A stretch of DNA of 64,000 nt. Origin: Marinobacter salicampi (GTDB lineage Bacteria; Pseudomonadota; Gammaproteobacteria; Pseudomonadales; Oleiphilaceae). The first letter of the stretch is position 1, and the number at the start of each line of letters is the position of its first letter. Shown here piece after piece: positions 17,203 to 25,383 of this stretch. Location of the stretch: the NCBI RefSeq assembly GCF_011074795.1, contig NZ_JAAMPF010000036.1, forward strand, positions 124,001 through 188,000, written 5' to 3'. The notes beneath the pieces were generated by a model. The model did not search any database and was not told the DNA's origin. It saw only the letters and a list, made by a program, of their open reading frames with translations. Made by a program: the position numbers and the translations under genes.

Positions 17203-17830
17203 AAAAATCGATTACGACGGGTGGGTTCAGGGGCTTTAAACTGGCCAGACAGGTGCTGGCGTTGATAAAAGCCGTGGCCTCTGTCTCATGGCGGCCATAG
17301 CCTTCGTGAATATGGCCGAAGACATGCAGTCTCGGTCTTACCCGCTCAACAGCTGCAAGCAGGTCGGCGCAGCCAACGCTCTCGTCGTGGCTGCCGTTTG
17401 AAACCTTGTCCAGGATGCCCGCGGGCGGCCCGTGGGTGATCAGTACCTCGGTATCGTCCGGTATCCGGGCCCAACGTTCGGCCAGGGCATCGCCCCGCTC
17501 AAGGTTGAAGGCCCAATCAAAGAATACCGGTGTCCACGGGCTGCCCCAGAGTTTCAGACCTTCAATGGTTGTGCCGCTGTCTTCCAGGTAGACCGCCTCG
17601 GTCAAACGTTGCCTGGCGGCTTCGGGATCCGTCTGGAAACACCAGTCATGGTTGCCGGCAATCACCACTTTGTGGCGGTGGGGTAGCGTCCCGAGCCAGT
17701 CATTCAGATCCTCCACTTCTTCCAGTGTGCCCACGCCCAGGCAGTCGCCGGCGTGAATGAGCAGATCGCCATCAGGCACCTTCACTTGCCGGTGCATGCT
17801 ATGGGTGTCGGAGATCATGACAATTCTCAT
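17201..17830 (-). CDS. Calcineurin-like metallophosphoesterase
   Basis: A 209-residue enzyme with the complete dinuclear metal site of the family: DTH at residue 8, HAGD near 26, GNHDW near 60, THGPP near 133 and FGHIH near 170. It resembles the metallophosphodomain-containing (MPPED/Rv0805-related) phosphodiesterases, but its substrate cannot be told. The reading frame continues far upstream into the NosR-like gene on the other strand; the ATG at 17830 has a GAGGTA Shine-Dalgarno sequence and starts directly at the first beta strand, so that start is chosen. It is divergent from the NosR-like gene. Confidence 0.88.
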   Translation of the reverse strand: MRIVMISDTHSMHRQVKVPDGDLLIHAGDCLGVGTLEEVEDLNDWLGTLPHRHKVVIAGNHDWCFQTDPEAARQRLTEAVYLEDSGTTIEGLKLWGSPWTPVFFDWAFNLERGDALAERWARIPDDTEVLITHGPPAGILDKVSNGSHDESVGCADLLAAVERVRPRLHVFGHIHEGYGRHETEATAFINASTCLASLKPLNPPVVIDF

Positions 17831-17925
17831 GAGTACCTCATGTCGCACAATCATGGGTTCAGGTTGATCTGTGAGTCTATCATCCCCGGCTAAGGCTCTT
17901 AAGTGGCCAACTGCTACCGGAGTAG

Positions 17926-17939
17926 GGGGTAAATACCCC
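17926..17939. promoter_or_regulatory. Palindrome in the NosR-like gene upstream region
   Basis: GGGGTA-AA-TACCCC is a perfect palindrome 75 nt before the NosR-like gene start and about 95 nt before the divergent phosphoesterase. Its half-site resembles the TACYYMT heptamer bound by NarL-type regulators, though the orientation differs from the classical 7-2-7 arrangement. The binding protein is unknown. Confidence 0.35.
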
Positions 17940-18013
17940 GGAAGTAGCGTTGTGAGTCGCTCGGGGGGTGTTGAGACTGAAAGGCGAAAAGAATAAAAGC
18001 CTGGAGCCTGGCC

Positions 18014-20119
18014 GTGCACCTCTCTAACCTGAACGCCCTGTTGATTATGGTGCTGATCGCGCTCCTGGGCATGCCTGCCAGTGCCGAAGTGCCTGACGGG
18101 CAGCAGGCTCTGATCATGGAGCTGTTCCCCAAGGCTACCCGCATCGATCCCAGGCGGGACGATTACCCCGTATATCCTGTCTATCAGCTCAACGAATTGC
18201 TGGGCTATGCCTATGAGTCCCGGGATGTCACCAATCTGGCCGGCTACTCCGGCAAGCCCATCAACCTGTTGATCGGCATCAGTGTGGATGGGCTGTTCGC
18301 CGGTGTGCATGTGCTGAACCATCATGAGCCGGTGTTCCTCCACGGCCTGGGCGAGGAGCCCCTGTTTGGTTTTGTGGATCAGTACACTGGCCGGTCTCTT
18401 ACCGAGCACATTGTGGTCAACAGCAAAAAAGCCGGCACCGACGCAGCAGGGGAAGGCGGCGTGGTCTACTTCGATGGTGTCACTTCGGCGACCATCTCCG
18501 TCATTATCATCAACGATACCATTCTGTCCTCGGCTCTCAAGGTGGCCCGCAACACCCTGGAGGCTTTCGCCCAGGCACCTGCTGCCCGCCCCAAAGCAGA
18601 CCTGTATGAGAAGCTGAGCTGGCAGGAGTTGCTCGACCGCCATTACATCGGTCACTGGCGGCTATCTGTCGAGGAGGCGGAAGATAGTATCGGCAGCGGG
18701 CTGGACCGATACCCGGCTGTGCCACAGCCAGAGCCGGGCGAGCCATTTACCGAGATCTTTTTCGGCTACGCCAACGCCCCCATGGTGGGGCGTAACCTGC
18801 TGGGGGATGAAGCCTATGGGCGCCTGATGGCTGATCTGAAGCCCGGTGAGCAGATGCTGGCCGTGATGTCCCGCGGGCTGTTTACCCATGTGCCTGACGA
18901 CTTCCAGCCTGGCACCTCGGCCGGACGTCTGTTTCTGGAGCAGGGCCAGCTGGTGGTAGAGCTTCGGGACATGAACCGGCTCGACAGTGATACCCGCTTT
19001 CAGGCCGGCGGCATGCCCGCTTTTGACAAGGCTCACCTGTTCAAGATGGGCGGCAGCGGCGGGTTCAACCCCGGCGCTGAGGCCTCCCTTGTGCTGAGCC
19101 TGGCCTTGCCCCGGAACCACCTGGTGGTTGACCGGGCCTCGTTCCGAACTGGGCTTGACTTGCCCCAGGAGCTGTTCGAGCCGGTTGAGGCCACCCCAGA
19201 GGTGGTGCGTCAGGCGGCCTGGGTGGGCCTGTGGCAGGACCGTTGGGTCCAGATAACCATCCTGGTGGTCAGCCTGGTGGTACTGACCGTGTTTTTTGCG
19301 CGCCAGCAGTATTTCAGCCGCTATCCCAGGCTTCTTCACCGGTTCCGCTGGGCCTTCCTGTTTTTCACCCTGTTCTTCATCGGTTTCTACGCCCAGGGCC
19401 AGCTGTCCGTGGTCAATATATTCACGCTCTTCCTGTCGATCTACGATGGTTTTGACATTGGCGTGTTCCTGCTGGACCCGGTCATTTTCCTGTTGTGGAT
19501 CTACACCTTTGTTACCCTGTTTATTTGGGGCCGAGGCCTGTTCTGTGGCTGGCTTTGTCCCTTTGGAGCCCTTCAGGAAATGGCCTCCTGGCTGGGCAAG
19601 AAGCTGTCCATCCGGCAACGACGGGTGCCGGAACGCTGGCATCGGCGACTGATCGGCCTCAAATATCTGATCCTCATAGGTCTGGTCGGCACCTCTTTCT
19701 ATTCCCTGACACTGGCAGAGCAGCTGGCGGAAGTGGAACCCTTCAAAACCAGCATCACACTCTTTTTCTGGCGCTACTGGCCCTTCGTGCTCTACGCAGT
19801 GGGGCTCTTGGTGGTGGGGATGTTCGTGCACAAGTTCTTCTGTCGCTATTTGTGTCCGCTGGGTGCGGGCCTGGCGGTGCTGGGCCGGTTACGCCTGTTC
19901 AGCTGGCTGGAACGGGTGGACCTGTGCGGGTCGCCCTGTCAGATGTGCAAGCGCAAATGCGAAATCAACGCCATCCGCAGCGATGGCCGGATTGACTACG
20001 ATGAGTGCATTCAATGCCTCGAATGCGTGGTTATTCTGCGTGATGACACCCAGTGCGTGGACAGCCTGCTCAAGGCCAAGCAGCAGCGGCCCCGGATCCA
20101 GGCCGTAAACGTTGGCTGA
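18014..20119 (+). CDS. NosR/NirI-family membrane flavo-iron-sulfur protein (orphan)
   Basis: A 701-residue protein with the NosR layout. After a signal peptide (residues 1-24) comes a periplasmic FMN-binding domain with the flavin-attachment region DGVTSATIS near residue 157. Membrane helices begin near 415, with CGWLCPFGAL and CRYLCPLGAG motifs. The C-terminal ferredoxin part carries CGSPCQMCKRKC and CIQCLECVV cysteines for 4Fe-4S clusters. NosR supplies electrons and supports expression or maturation of nitrous oxide reductase, and NirI does likewise for nitrite reductase. No nosZ, nosDFY or nirS is nearby. The start is GTG with a GGAG seven bases upstream. Confidence 0.85.
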   Translation: MHLSNLNALLIMVLIALLGMPASAEVPDGQQALIMELFPKATRIDPRRDDYPVYPVYQLNELLGYAYESRDVTNLAGYSGKPINLLIGISVDGLFAGVHVLNHHEPVFLHGLGEEPLFGFVDQYTGRSLTEHIVVNSKKAGTDAAGEGGVVYFDGVTSATISVIIINDTILSSALKVARNTLEAFAQAPAARPKADLYEKLSWQELLDRHYIGHWRLSVEEAEDSIGSGLDRYPAVPQPEPGEPFTEIFFGYANAPMVGRNLLGDEAYGRLMADLKPGEQMLAVMSRGLFTHVPDDFQPGTSAGRLFLEQGQLVVELRDMNRLDSDTRFQAGGMPAFDKAHLFKMGGSGGFNPGAEASLVLSLALPRNHLVVDRASFRTGLDLPQELFEPVEATPEVVRQAAWVGLWQDRWVQITILVVSLVVLTVFFARQQYFSRYPRLLHRFRWAFLFFTLFFIGFYAQGQLSVVNIFTLFLSIYDGFDIGVFLLDPVIFLLWIYTFVTLFIWGRGLFCGWLCPFGALQEMASWLGKKLSIRQRRVPERWHRRLIGLKYLILIGLVGTSFYSLTLAEQLAEVEPFKTSITLFFWRYWPFVLYAVGLLVVGMFVHKFFCRYLCPLGAGLAVLGRLRLFSWLERVDLCGSPCQMCKRKCEINAIRSDGRIDYDECIQCLECVVILRDDTQCVDSLLKAKQQRPRIQAVNVG

Positions 20120-20150
20120 GCCGGGCCAACGCAAAGAGCCAAACGTCGCG

Positions 20151-20894
20151 CTAGAAAAACAGGCCTTTCACCACCAGGCCTGCGCCGGACACAAGTAACA
20201 GCACACGGCAGATCCGGGTAAAGGTGGCACCGTCTACCCGGCCCTGAATGCTGTGCCCCAGCTTTACCCCGACCCAGGCTGCCGGCAGCAGCAACAGTGA
20301 GATGAACAGCAGGCGCCACTGCCAGAAGCCGTTGAGGCTGTAAGGCACGATTTTCACCAGGTTCATCACCCCGAACAGAACGGCCGCTGTTCCCAGCCAC
20401 GCTAGTTTCGGCAATTGCCTGCCCAGAAAATAGACGTTGATGGGGGGCCCGCCTGCGTGTATTAAGGTACTGGTGAGGCCGGATACCGTGCCCCAGAACC
20501 AGCCGGCTTGCTGAAAGCGCTGCAGGGAGCTGGAAATGCTCTGCCAGCTGGCGAACAGGATGGAAATAACCCCGGTGATCAGCTCCAGAGCCGACGTCGC
20601 CAGAACGCCCATGGCCAGGCCACCTAGCACGATGCCCACAAGCGCCGCCGGCACAATGCGTTTGAGTGTTTCCAGGCTGGCATGCCGACGGTACAGCTGT
20701 ATGGTTTTGGCATCCATGAACAACAGCACCGGCAGCATGATGACCGTCGCCATGGGCAGGGGAATGACCAGCGCCAGCAGCGGCACAGCCAGTACCCCGG
20801 CTCCGCCGGCGAATCCGGATTTGGATATGCCGGTAAGAATGACGCCCACCACTGCCAGCAGCCAGAATAGGAGGGTATCGAAGGGAGCGGGCAT
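20151..20894 (-). CDS. TauE/SafE-family anion exporter
   Basis: A 247-residue inner-membrane protein with seven to eight predicted helices, of the TauE/SafE family linked to export of sulfite, sulfonates or related anions. The N-terminal ISKSGFAGGAGVLAVPLLAL and the mid-protein IHAGGPPINVYFLGRQL are the two conserved repeat motifs. The start at 20894 has a GAGGT Shine-Dalgarno sequence. It is convergent with the NosR-like gene, 31 nt away, with no recognisable terminator between them. Confidence 0.88.
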   Translation of the reverse strand: MPAPFDTLLFWLLAVVGVILTGISKSGFAGGAGVLAVPLLALVIPLPMATVIMLPVLLFMDAKTIQLYRRHASLETLKRIVPAALVGIVLGGLAMGVLATSALELITGVISILFASWQSISSSLQRFQQAGWFWGTVSGLTSTLIHAGGPPINVYFLGRQLPKLAWLGTAAVLFGVMNLVKIVPYSLNGFWQWRLLFISLLLLPAAWVGVKLGHSIQGRVDGATFTRICRVLLLVSGAGLVVKGLFF

Positions 20895-21014
20895 GTCGAC
20901 AACCTCGTGGCATTTTCGAAAGAGGGCTGGTCAAGCGCCTATACTGATAGTTAGCCTGCAACCTGTCCAGGCGAACACTCCCGCCTGCCCGTAGAGATTG
21001 AGCCAGGAGGTTGA

Positions 21015-21257
21015 ATGAATACGTCGAAATCACTGTTTGAGGCGACGATGAAAAATCCGATGATCAGGAATCTGCTGTGCGTACTGGCGGGCTGTATTGC
21101 GGCGGCGGTGGCCTACTGGATCATTTCGCGTCCGGCCTTTGCTGAGCTATTGCCCTCTGCGGCACCCTGGATGGCGGCAGCCCTGCACTTTGTCCTTGGC
21201 ATTCTCTGGGCCCACCAGAAACTGTCCCCCCCGGTTGAAGAAAAGCATCAGACCTGA
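21015..21257 (+). CDS. Small membrane protein of unknown function
   Basis: An 80-residue protein not recognised as a family. Two hydrophobic segments lie at residues about 18-38 and 50-66, separated by a short loop, with a charged C-terminus (EEKHQT). The AGGAGG Shine-Dalgarno sequence seven bases before the ATG is excellent, which supports it as a real gene. It is divergent from the TauE gene and followed by a sugar dehydrogenase gene about 100 nt downstream. No function is proposed. Confidence 0.65.
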   Translation: MNTSKSLFEATMKNPMIRNLLCVLAGCIAAAVAYWIISRPAFAELLPSAAPWMAAALHFVLGILWAHQKLSPPVEEKHQT

Positions 21258-21366
21258 AAAAGCCTGCTTTCGATTGGACGCTTGCGCTCCGGCTATTCTA
21301 GGATAGCAGGACGTTGGTGGGATTCTGCAGTTACCACTGTAACTCCACGTGAACAGGATGATCACG

Positions 21367-22671
21367 ATGCCGACAAATCATATTGCCCATGAGTTTTCCA
21401 ACCAGCCCCGAAAAACCTGCCTTGCCACGTTGATACTTGGTATCTCATTAGCCGTATCTGCCCCCGTCCAGGCCCAGTCTGAAGACAAAGAGCCACCTAA
21501 CGAGGTGGGTATGCAGGGGGGCACTATCGAAATCGAGGAACTTGCGACCCTGGAATTTCCCTGGGGCATGGCGATACTGCCCGGTAACCGGATGCTGATT
21601 ACCGAGAAACCCGGGAACCTGAGGGTATGGAGCGATGGCGAGTTGTCCGACCCGGTCAAGGGCGTTCCAGAGGTGCACTACGAGGGCTCCGGGGACCAGG
21701 GCGGCCTGCTGGATGTGATTCTGGATCCGGAGTTCGACAGCAATAACCGAATCTACCTCTCTTACACTGAAGCGGCCGACAAACAGCCTGAGGACCTTCG
21801 GGATACCAAAGACGTGCGGTTTGCTGATTACATCGACACCTCCCGGTCCACCCTTCGCGGCGGTGCGGTTGCCCGGGCCACGCTTGACGGCAACCAGCTG
21901 AAGGATGTTGAGGTGATCTGGCGCCAGGAGCCCAAGACCATCGGCCGTGGTCACTTTGGCCATCGCATGGTGTTCGGACCCGATGACAAGCTCTTCATCA
22001 TGTCCGGTGATCGCATGCGATTTGAACCGGCACAGAATCTGAACACCAACCTTGGCAAGGTCATACGGATCAACCGGGACGGCTCGAACCCGGAGGACAA
22101 TCCCTCCTTTGATGAAGAAGACGCCCGGGGTGATATCTGGTCCTATGGCCATCGAAACATATTGGCGGCCGCCTTTGACCCGGAGACAGACAAGCTCTGG
22201 ACATTCGAGATGGGACCGCTCGGCGGCGACGAGGTCAACCTGATAGAAAAGGGCAAGAATTACGGCTGGCCAACGGTCAGTAATGGCGCCCAGTACAACC
22301 GCGACCCCATTCCGGGCCATCCTGGCACCGATGAGTTTGAAGATCCGATACGCACCTGGACACCGGTGGTTTCGCCCTCTGGTGCCATGTTCTACGACGG
22401 CACGCTGATTCCCGAATGGCAGGGCAGCCTCTTAGTGGGAGGTCTGTCGTCCAAGTCTATTGTCCGTTTGGAACTGGACGACGAGCGCATCGCAGTTGAG
22501 GAACGCATCGACATGCAACGCCGGATACGGGATCTGAAGCAGGCCCCCGATGGCTCCATCTATGCGCTTGTGGACGCAGAAGAAGGCAAGCTGCTGCGGC
22601 TTATCCCGGAGCGGACCGATGCCGGTCGCCCGGTAGCGGCTCCTGAAGCTGAAGAAGACGCGCAAAACTGA
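21367..22671 (+). CDS. PQQ-dependent aldose/sorbosone dehydrogenase-like secreted protein
   Basis: A 434-residue periplasmic beta-propeller protein of the soluble glucose/sorbosone dehydrogenase family (Asd/YliI type), which oxidises aldoses with PQQ. A signal peptide ends at about residue 34 (VSAPVQAQ). FPWGMAILPGNRMLITEKPG, GSGDQGGLLDV, GRGHFGHRMVF and the C-terminal GGLSSKSIVRLEL are family hallmarks. Starts are possible at 21349 (GTG), 21358 and 21367; AGGA eight bases before 21367 favours that one. No PQQ biosynthesis genes are in the window. A clear terminator follows. Confidence 0.85.
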   Translation: MPTNHIAHEFSNQPRKTCLATLILGISLAVSAPVQAQSEDKEPPNEVGMQGGTIEIEELATLEFPWGMAILPGNRMLITEKPGNLRVWSDGELSDPVKGVPEVHYEGSGDQGGLLDVILDPEFDSNNRIYLSYTEAADKQPEDLRDTKDVRFADYIDTSRSTLRGGAVARATLDGNQLKDVEVIWRQEPKTIGRGHFGHRMVFGPDDKLFIMSGDRMRFEPAQNLNTNLGKVIRINRDGSNPEDNPSFDEEDARGDIWSYGHRNILAAAFDPETDKLWTFEMGPLGGDEVNLIEKGKNYGWPTVSNGAQYNRDPIPGHPGTDEFEDPIRTWTPVVSPSGAMFYDGTLIPEWQGSLLVGGLSSKSIVRLELDDERIAVEERIDMQRRIRDLKQAPDGSIYALVDAEEGKLLRLIPERTDAGRPVAAPEAEEDAQN

Positions 22672-22712
22672 AGACCAGAGGTGTAACCGACTAAAGGGCT
22701 GTGTAAACAGCC

Positions 22713-22739
22713 AAGCCCACTTCCACAGTGGGCTTTTTT
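22713..22739 (+). terminator. Rho-independent terminator after the sugar dehydrogenase
   Basis: An 8-bp stem AAGCCCAC/GTGGGCTT with loop TTCCACA runs into six T residues, ending at the stop codon of the convergent GMC oxidoreductase gene. Confidence 0.85.
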
Positions 22740-24393
22740 ACGACTTCTCTTCGGAAAGCATCCAGCCAGCAGCCTTCTCGGCAATCATCAGGGTGGGTGA
22801 GTTGGTGTTGCCACTGGTAATGGTGGGCATGATGCTGGCATCGGCCACCCGCAAGCCGGTGACACCGTGAACCCGAAGGTGCGAGTCCACGACCGCCAGC
22901 GGGTCGTCCTCCCTGCCCATCTTTGCCGTACCGACCGGGTGGAAGATCGTTGTGCCAATGTCCCCGGCCAGCCGCCAGAGATCTGCGTCGGTCTGATACT
23001 GAACCCCGGGTTTGATCTCCTCCGGCTCGTAGCGGGCAAAAGCCGGCTGCTGGGCGATGCGGCGGGTCAGGCGGAGGGAATCTGCAGCGACCTGCCGGTC
23101 TTCATCGGTACTCAGGTAATTGGGTGAGATGGCCGGTGCCTGGGTCGGGTCGGCGCTCCGGATCCGCACATGGCCGCGACTGGTCGGGTTGAGATTGCAC
23201 ACGCTAGCGGTGATGGCCGGGTAGTCGTGCAGGGGCTGGCCAAAGGCTTCCAGGCTCAGGGGCTGGACGTGGTATTCCACGTTGGGAAACTCGTGCTCGG
23301 GCGAGCTGCGGGTGAAGGCACCCAGTTGCGACGGTGCCATGCTCATGGGCCCGGTTCGCCTGGCGAGATACTCCAGGCCGATGCCCAGCTTGCCCCACAG
23401 GGTAGACACCATGGTGTTAAGGGTCTTGGCATTGCTCACTTTATAGACTGACCGTATCTGCAGATGATCCTGCAGGTTTTCGCCCACCCCGGGCAGTAGG
23501 TTCACCGGCTCGATGCCATGCTGGCGAAGGAGCTCTTCCGGTCCGATACCCGAGAGCTGGAGCAACTGGGGTGTACCGATGGCCCCGGCGCTGAGCACGG
23601 TTTCCCGGGTTGCCGACACCCTCAGGGTTTCACCTTGGTGAACGAGCTCGAGACCAGTGCAGCGTGGTTTCTGGCCTTCAGAGTGACTGAACAGGAGCCG
23701 CCGTACTGGAGTGCTGTGCCACAGGGTGAGGTTGGGGCGCGAGTTGAGCACCGGCCGCAGGAAAGCCTTGGCGGTATTCCAGCGCCAGCCACTGCGCTGG
23801 TTCACATCGAAATAGGCCACGCCTTCATTACTGCCGCGATTGAAATCGTCAGTGGCCGGAATACCCTCCTGCTGGGCCGCTTTGGCGAAATCATCGAGCA
23901 CCGCCCACTTCAGCCGCTGGCGCTCGACCCGCCATTCACCGCCATGACCATGGAAGGGCTCGAAATCTTTCGAGGTGGTCGGGTCGTCCAGCCGGTAATG
24001 GTCTTCGTGACGAATAAAATCCGGCAGGCAGTTCTGCCAGCGCCACGCCTCGTCGCCGCACATCTCAGCCCAGTGGTCATAGTCCCGGGCCTGGCCGCGC
24101 ATGTAGATCATGCCATTAATGCTTGAGCAGCCACCGAGGACCTTGCCCCGGGGGTAGATCAGCGATCGGCCGTTGAGTCCGGGTTCCGGCTCGGTCTTGT
24201 AGAGCCAGTCGGTGCGGGGGTTGTTGATGCAGTAGAGGTAACCTACAGGAACATGGATCCAGTAGTAGTTGTCCCGGCCGCCGGCTTCCACGAGCAACAC
24301 CCGGTTGGCGGGGTTCTCGCTCAAGCGGTTGGCGAGCAGGCAGCCCGCGGTACCCGCGCCAACGACGATGTAGTCAAACTCATGCTCGGGCAT
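22738..24393 (-). CDS. GMC-family FAD oxidoreductase (choline/alcohol dehydrogenase-like)
   Basis: A 551-residue flavoprotein of the glucose-methanol-choline family. The FAD-binding DYIVVGAGTAGCLLANRLSE opens the protein, RGKVLGGCSSINGMIYMRG lies near residue 85, GAIGTPQLLQLSGIGP near 270, and the C-terminal FHPVGTAKMGRE with a later SGNTNSPTLMIAEKAA includes the active-site His/Asn region. Members oxidise choline, alkanols or other alcohols; in a hydrocarbon-utilising genus an alcohol dehydrogenase role is plausible, but substrate is not decided by sequence. It stands alone and convergent with the sugar dehydrogenase. Confidence 0.85.
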   Translation of the reverse strand: MPEHEFDYIVVGAGTAGCLLANRLSENPANRVLLVEAGGRDNYYWIHVPVGYLYCINNPRTDWLYKTEPEPGLNGRSLIYPRGKVLGGCSSINGMIYMRGQARDYDHWAEMCGDEAWRWQNCLPDFIRHEDHYRLDDPTTSKDFEPFHGHGGEWRVERQRLKWAVLDDFAKAAQQEGIPATDDFNRGSNEGVAYFDVNQRSGWRWNTAKAFLRPVLNSRPNLTLWHSTPVRRLLFSHSEGQKPRCTGLELVHQGETLRVSATRETVLSAGAIGTPQLLQLSGIGPEELLRQHGIEPVNLLPGVGENLQDHLQIRSVYKVSNAKTLNTMVSTLWGKLGIGLEYLARRTGPMSMAPSQLGAFTRSSPEHEFPNVEYHVQPLSLEAFGQPLHDYPAITASVCNLNPTSRGHVRIRSADPTQAPAISPNYLSTDEDRQVAADSLRLTRRIAQQPAFARYEPEEIKPGVQYQTDADLWRLAGDIGTTIFHPVGTAKMGREDDPLAVVDSHLRVHGVTGLRVADASIMPTITSGNTNSPTLMIAEKAAGWMLSEEKS

Positions 24394-24547
24394 TGTTACC
24401 GGGTCTCGCTTGTTCTGGCGTTATTGTCTTGTTGTGCAATTCTCGTTTGGTTCAGTCTAGCGGAATGCAGTCACGGATGCTGAACTCCCGACCGATACAT
24501 TAGTTGGAAGGCCGCGCCCTTGACCACCCGTACCCACTCAGCCAGAC

Positions 24548-24567
24548 TACTGTCTAAATATACAGTT
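24548..24567 (+). promoter_or_regulatory. LexA box upstream of the HExxH protein gene
   Basis: TACTGTCTAAATATACAGTT matches the SOS box consensus TACTGT-N8-ACAGTA, with CTGT and ACAG spaced by exactly eight bases and an AT-rich centre. It ends 3 nt before the ATG at 24571. Confidence 0.8.
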
Positions 24568-24570
24568 TTC

Positions 24571-25329
24571 ATGAGCAGCATGCCCCAGGTCCAGCCCATC
24601 AGTTTTATCACCATCAGGCGCCGGTTTGACTTTCGCAGTATAGAAATCGGGCGCTGGGTAACGGAGCCCGAACGTGACCGGGCTGCGGTCCTGTTCTACC
24701 AGGCCCTGTGTGATCTGATGGGTCTGCTGCAGGCACCGGAAAAACTGATTTCGTTACGGCAGAACCTGGGGCTGCAATATGGTATTGGCGGCAGGCCAGG
24801 GGTCTCAGCTCACTATATCCCCGCGACAAGGCAACTGGCGCTGGCCAAGAACGCCGGGGCCGGAAGCCTGGCCCACGAATGGTTCCACGGATTTGACCAT
24901 TATATCGCCGGCAAGGCTTTCCCCGGCAGCCCTGGCCAGACCTTTGCCAGCAAGGCCTGGATAAACAGCCGGACCATGAGTCCACACCCCCTGAACACCT
25001 TGTTGGCGGAGTGCTTCAAGGCGATCCTCCTGAATAAAAAGGGCACCGACCCCAGCGAGCTTTTCCTGTGCTCGCGACAGGCGGACCGGGCCTGTGGGGT
25101 GCTCTACTACGCCAGGCCGGAAGAGCTGGCGGCCAGGGCTTTTGAAGCCTTTGTGGAGGATGCCCTGCCACATAACCGGTTTCTGGTCTCGGGAAGCCGG
25201 TTTTCCCGGGAAGCGAAGGAGGGGCTTTACCCACAGGGAGAGCAGCGTGGGCGAATCAATGGCGCCTTTGGCCGATACTTCGCAACGCTGGGAGCCGCAC
25301 TTTATCGACAGCAGGGCAAAGCCGGGTAA
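24571..25329 (+). CDS. Predicted HExxH metallopeptidase-like protein (CLCA_X/LPD1-like), LexA-controlled
   Basis: A 252-residue cytoplasmic protein with no signal peptide. The zinc-protease motif HEWFH at residues 102-106 is followed by GFDHY, and ELAARAFEAFVEDAL near 190 supplies a candidate third ligand and helix; this pattern recalls the LPD1/CLCA_X metallopeptidase-like families. The reading frame extends to a TTG at 24520, but a LexA box at 24548-24567 would then lie inside the gene, so the true start is probably at 24571 or the next ATG at 24580. The very short leader is odd. SOS control suggests a role after DNA damage. Substrate unknown. Confidence 0.65.
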   Translation: MSSMPQVQPISFITIRRRFDFRSIEIGRWVTEPERDRAAVLFYQALCDLMGLLQAPEKLISLRQNLGLQYGIGGRPGVSAHYIPATRQLALAKNAGAGSLAHEWFHGFDHYIAGKAFPGSPGQTFASKAWINSRTMSPHPLNTLLAECFKAILLNKKGTDPSELFLCSRQADRACGVLYYARPEELAARAFEAFVEDALPHNRFLVSGSRFSREAKEGLYPQGEQRGRINGAFGRYFATLGAALYRQQGKAG

Positions 25330-25383
25330 GGTTTCAGGGTATGATTGGGCACGTGTTCGGCCCGCTCATGATTGGAACCGGTT

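Noticed and set aside
18014-18655. Long N-terminal extension of the phosphoesterase frame on the minus strand
   Set aside because: It lies antisense to the NosR-like coding sequence, and the phosphoesterase fold begins exactly at the ATG at 17830 with its own Shine-Dalgarno sequence.
18662-19831. A 389-codon minus-strand frame inside the NosR-like gene
   Set aside because: Antisense shadow; its His/Gln-rich composition and lack of any motif mark it as non-coding.
20011-21033. A 340-codon minus-strand frame across the TauE gene
   Set aside because: It is out of frame with TauE, has arginine- and proline-rich composition typical of a shadow frame in GC-rich DNA, and resembles no family.
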